Source: Lachnospiraceae bacterium
GTDB lineage: Bacteria > Bacillota > Clostridia > Lachnospirales > Lachnospiraceae
Direction: 5' to 3'
NCBI GenBank assembly: GCA_017461725.1
Contig: JAFTXG010000015.1
Coordinates: 1 to 64,000 of the forward strand
DNA length: 64,000 nt
Positions 61,409-64,000 of this stretch are shown here, piece after piece. The stretch's first letter is position 1; each line of letters starts with the position of its first letter. The translations under genes and the position numbers were made by a program. The notes under the pieces were generated by a model that saw nothing but the letters and a program-made list of their open reading frames with translations, searched no databases and was not told the DNA's origin.

Positions 61409-62056
61409 TTACTGAGCGAAGCTGTGCTCAACCAGAAGGGTGGTTCCCTCTACAGCGTCTGCAATGCTTGCCACGAAGGGATCAACGATGCCGCCGAACT
61501 CAACAGCACCCCAAACTACTACCAGGTAGTCGCCGGGCATCTTAGCGATAACCAGCTTCTCGGGGGAGCCGCAGATCCACTGACGGTTCAGAATGTTTGC
61601 TTTGATGGTCTCAGCCATAGCATCAACGTCAGCGCTGTTGGTGAAGTGAACTGCGTAGCAGTTGAATACGTTTACATTCATCATGTTAAACATGGACGCT
61701 GCGTCATCCAGCTTTGCCACGTCAGCGGTGGGATAACCCAGGTTAGTGTCGTAATCAGCATCCTCAAGAGCTACAAACTTCGCGGGACCCTCGGGATTGG
61801 TGGTGTCAAAGTTGTTGATGTTACCACCGGAAACATAAAGCTTGGTCTCATCGGTTGCGGTTGCATTGTAAGAATCCATGAGCAGCTTCAGCAGCTCCTC
61901 AGCGCTCTTGTAAGCAAGCTCAGCCTCAGTGGGAGCCTCGGTAGGTGCCTCAGTGGGAGCCTCAGTAGGTGCCTCGGTCTCCTTGTTGCTGTTGCCGCAA
62001 GCTGCCAGAGAAAACATCATCATTACAGCCATCATCATTGCCAAAATCTTTTTCAT
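61409..62056 (-). CDS. DUF4358-like lipoprotein with Thr-Glu-Ala-Pro repeats
   Basis: A 215-residue exported lipoprotein. Lipobox LAAC (C20) is followed by four EAPT repeats. The mature part (YKSAEELLKLLMDSYNA, then FNMMNVNVFNCYAVHFTN and IAKMPGDYLVVVWGAVEF) resembles the DUF4358-like protein at 57951-58571 in layout, with a predicted alpha/beta domain. Start at 62056 follows GGAGGATATTTAAG. It follows the putative anti-sigma gene, and its function is unknown. The repeats look like a wall-spanning spacer. Confidence 0.75.
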   Translation of the reverse strand: MKKILAMMMAVMMMFSLAACGNSNKETEAPTEAPTEAPTEAPTEAELAYKSAEELLKLLMDSYNATATDETKLYVSGGNINNFDTTNPEGPAKFVALEDADYDTNLGYPTADVAKLDDAASMFNMMNVNVFNCYAVHFTNSADVDAMAETIKANILNRQWICGSPEKLVIAKMPGDYLVVVWGAVEFGGIVDPFVASIADAVEGTTLLVEHSFAQ

Positions 62057-62081
62057 CTTAAATATCCTCCATATTGTCCGG

Positions 62082-62819
62082 TCATTCGCCGGTGATTTCC
62101 TGACACGACGCCAGATACCGGCCGGCCGTCTCGTCATACACGATTTGGATCTCGCTCTGTCCCTCAGCTGAGCTCATCTCTATATAGAACACTTCTCCAT
62201 CCCCCATGGGCGAAAGAAGAACACAGAGTTCTCCGTCCGTTTCAAGAATAAGCTCACTGCAAAGCTCTGTCCAGAGCATTTCGTTCACATCGTAAACAGA
62301 AAGGGATTCACTGTCGGTTCTGAATGTGACCGGCTCGGTGACCGTCACCTGAAAGACCGCCGCCCGGACTCCAGACCGCTTCGCGCTGTCTTTCTGCCCG
62401 GATCCGTCCGTCTCCTGACCGAAAGGGTCCGCTTCCGCCGGTGCCACCCCGCGGGCGCTCACCAGCATCACATTCAAATCCGCCGTCTCCCCCGAATACA
62501 CATCAAGTACTGTCTGACTGCTTCCCAACACTTCTCCACGCTCTGACATCAGCTGAACACTCGGTGAATCCCCCAGTCTCATCTCAGCCATCCGGTTTTC
62601 GCCGTCCTGTCTGCCCGTACCGGCTCCCCCAGCCCATACTGCCAGACAGATCGCTGCCGCCGCGAACGCTGTCGCCGCAGGCACCCAGACACCCTTCCAC
62701 CAGGGACTCCTTCTCGCGGCTGTCGCCGCCTGTTCCGCCCTTATCCGGGCTTCGATCCGCTCCTGCAAACCTTCCGGAGCGGTAATTTTATGATACGCGT
62801 CAATCGTATTTTTATTCAA
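62082..62819 (-). CDS. Putative membrane-bound anti-sigma factor
   Basis: A 245-residue protein with a cytoplasmic N-terminus of about 45 residues, one membrane span (VPAATAFAAAAICLAVWAG) and an exported C-terminal domain. It directly follows the ECF sigma gene: the start is taken as TTG at 62819, with the ribosome site GGAAGGGAG within the sigma 3' end. Position and topology are those of an anti-sigma factor; no zinc-binding anti-sigma motif is seen. A more upstream start at 62840 would overlap the sigma gene. Confidence 0.65.
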   Translation of the reverse strand: MNKNTIDAYHKITAPEGLQERIEARIRAEQAATAARRSPWWKGVWVPAATAFAAAAICLAVWAGGAGTGRQDGENRMAEMRLGDSPSVQLMSERGEVLGSSQTVLDVYSGETADLNVMLVSARGVAPAEADPFGQETDGSGQKDSAKRSGVRAAVFQVTVTEPVTFRTDSESLSVYDVNEMLWTELCSELILETDGELCVLLSPMGDGEVFYIEMSSAEGQSEIQIVYDETAGRYLASCQEITGE

Positions 62820-62823
62820 TTTC

Positions 62824-63279
62824 TTACAGCTCCCTTCCAAGACTTGCTTTCAGCATCTCTCTGCCCCTCGCCAGGCGCATCTTTACTGCTGATTGAGTGA
62901 GTTTACAAAGCTCTGCCACCTGTTTTACCGGGTATTCCTCCAGATAATGAAGAATCATCACAATGCGGTACTTTTCCGGCAGTCCGTAGATTGCCGCAAG
63001 CACCTCCGACTCCTCACTATCCACCCCGGCGGCGGCCAGTGTCTCCTCCACCTCCGAGAGCGGCACACCGGCGCGGATCTTATTGCGGCGAAGCATATCC
63101 CGACAGCGATTTACCGCCACCCGGATAAACCATGCTTTCTCATGCTCTTCGTCTGCAAATGTGGGGTGTTTCCGAAAGTAGATCAGAAACACATCCTGCA
63201 CCGCGTCCTCCGCATCCTCCTTCTGAAGCAGAATGGAATAACAGAGACGATACAGCATATCAGTGTATCGTTCGAACAC
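62824..63279 (-). CDS. ECF RNA polymerase sigma factor
   Basis: A 151-residue sigma-70 family protein of the extracytoplasmic function type. Region 2 has QKEDAEDAVQDVFLIYF and EHEKAWFIRVAVNRCRDMLRR; region 4 is PEKYRIVMILHYLEEYPVKQVAELC followed by the HTH AVKMRLARGREML. It recruits polymerase to a regulon that may include the downstream surface genes. Start is a GTG at 63279 after AAAGGAGTTAAGCT. A promoter for it is at 63382-63410. Confidence 0.92.
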   Translation of the reverse strand: MFERYTDMLYRLCYSILLQKEDAEDAVQDVFLIYFRKHPTFADEEHEKAWFIRVAVNRCRDMLRRNKIRAGVPLSEVEETLAAAGVDSEESEVLAAIYGLPEKYRIVMILHYLEEYPVKQVAELCKLTQSAVKMRLARGREMLKASLGREL

Positions 63280-63381
63280 AGCTTAACTCCTTTCACTCTA
63301 TACACGCACAAGAATTGGATAAGGTCACAAAATTCAAAAAAAATCTCAAAAAAATTTTTGAAAATGTTCAGTCCGTATCCT

Positions 63382-63410
63382 AAGATACCACGGATCGCGG
63401 AATTTGACAA
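63382..63410 (-). promoter_or_regulatory. Promoter of the sigma/anti-sigma operon
   Basis: TTGTCA (63405-63410), a 17-bp spacer and TATCTT (63382-63387) on the minus strand. The leader of about 95 bases is AT-rich. Confidence 0.55.
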
Positions 63411-63497
63411 GTAAATCCCTATTCTCCCCACCAGTTTTTCCCCGCTTCCCTCTTATGGCGGCAGCAAATTGAAAAACGTCGGTCCGGGTATCTATGG

Positions 63498-64000
63498 TCA
63501 CAGCGGTCTTATCCGGCCATCCTCTCCAAACACATAGATCTGCTCCCGCTTAAATCCCCACTCGCCGCCCTTTTTTGCGATGTGTGGCTCAAAGGTAAAC
63601 GGAGTTCCGTGACCGCCCAGCGTTTCCTTATTTCCGGGTTCCAGATAGATGCGGTCTCCGGGCGAATGCTCAATCGAGTGTCCCAGATTCCCATGGAAAT
63701 CCATATTTTCAAATCCGTCATCACGGAGTATCCGATTCATGTGCTCGGCCACCTCCTCGTAGGTGGTCTCCGGGCGCACCCACTCCATCAGCTCCAGATG
63801 AAGCCTGAGTTCCATCTCAAATCCCTCTCTGAATAATGGGCTCTCCGGTGCCTCCGGCTCCAGCTTCGCACGTCCTTCTTCTATATATATAGTGCGGGCA
63901 TAATCTCCCCAGCAGCCATTCACAATCGGACTGAAATCCAGACTGACCAGATCGTTTTCTCCGAGAACCACCTCCTCTGACGGACGATAATCTCTTCCGC
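63498..64000 (-). CDS. M24-family metallopeptidase-like protein (partial, continues beyond the window)
   Basis: The C-terminal 160 or so residues of a creatinase/Xaa-Pro aminopeptidase-type protein; the frame is still open at 64000, so the true start lies outside. Metal-ligand regions are VSLDFSP and GDYART (the two Asp), LGHSIEH (His), FTFEPHIA and KREQIYVF (the Glu residues). The family hydrolyses N-terminal X-Pro bonds or related substrates with a metal pair. Its stop is 218 bases from the sigma start, so it is a separate unit. Confidence 0.82.
   Translation of the reverse strand, partial: GRDYRPSEEVVLGENDLVSLDFSPIVNGCWGDYARTIYIEEGRAKLEPEAPESPLFREGFEMELRLHLELMEWVRPETTYEEVAEHMNRILRDDGFENMDFHGNLGHSIEHSPGDRIYLEPGNKETLGGHGTPFTFEPHIAKKGGEWGFKREQIYVFGEDGRIRPL

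Noticed and set aside
1-64000. Prophage, integrative element or CRISPR array in the window
   Set aside because: No integrase, transposase, phage structural gene, relaxase or regularly spaced repeat array was seen; transfer is suggested only by base composition and gene content.

Overview
The window looks like a chromosomal segment of a gut-type Lachnospiraceae (Clostridia, low-to-mid GC Firmicutes). The signs are strong AGGAGG ribosome sites, TTGACA/TATAAT promoters with 17-bp spacers, LplABC-type sugar transporters, DUF4358-type lipoproteins, an MBOAT/DHHW exopolysaccharide-modification pair, proBAC, glmS and many minus-strand operons. No rRNA, tRNA, CRISPR array or intact transposase was seen.

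Layout. 0-3.7 kb is an AT-rich defence-type patch: a small Xre regulator whose last codons contain an intrinsic terminator, a protein combining a degenerate helicase-like P-loop with two PD-(D/E)XK-like cores, and a HigB toxin with a HigA antitoxin fused to an ImmA/IrrE-type protease domain. 3.7-6.3 kb holds an ArsC/Spx-like protein, an SGNH lipoprotein and an AAC(3)-family acetyltransferase. 6.4-12.4 kb is a type III restriction-modification operon (res, mod) with an unusual leading gene that looks like a separate PD-(D/E)XK nuclease. 12.4-16.4 kb holds a flavin reductase and a polar amino acid ABC transporter whose leader is a lysine riboswitch with promoter and terminator. 16.5-26 kb is mixed housekeeping: flavodoxin-fold oxidoreductase, YbaK, M29-like aminopeptidase, MATE, membrane PPIase, rhomboid and a barnase/barstar pair.

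27-45.5 kb is a carbohydrate island. One minus-strand operon encodes a solute-binding lipoprotein, two permeases, a GH2 enzyme and a 702-residue clan GH-A-like enzyme. A plus-strand set carries two glycerophosphodiester phosphodiesterases around a membrane-bound AraC sensor-regulator. Beyond it lie a broken sugar kinase, a Gfo/Idh oxidoreductase, an unknown protein, a second 702-residue GH paralogue and a nucleoside hydrolase-like protein. A 33-codon remnant of a permease, and a second copy of the operon's promoter plus downstream GTCGAC element, show that a second transporter operon once stood beside the paralogue.

45.6-57.9 kb holds glycerate kinase with a GntP permease, a HAD phosphatase, proBAC, glmS, a deoxyinosine glycosylase-like gene, a NagD-like HAD protein and a ferredoxin-type aldo/keto reductase. 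Between the last two is a complete, previously unlabelled type I toxin-antitoxin locus: a 28-residue holin-like peptide with a sequestered ribosome site, and a convergent antisense RNA with its own promoter and terminator. 58-63.3 kb encodes an ECF sigma factor, a likely anti-sigma protein, two lipoproteins with Thr/Glu-Pro linkers, MBOAT and DHHW proteins. The window ends inside an M24 peptidase-like gene.

The strongest candidates for undescribed biology are the type I toxin-antitoxin locus, a leader RNA-like element repeated upstream of two unrelated genes (16.58 and 35.52 kb) with covarying helices, the two PD-(D/E)XK-like proteins, and the nested palindromic repeats.
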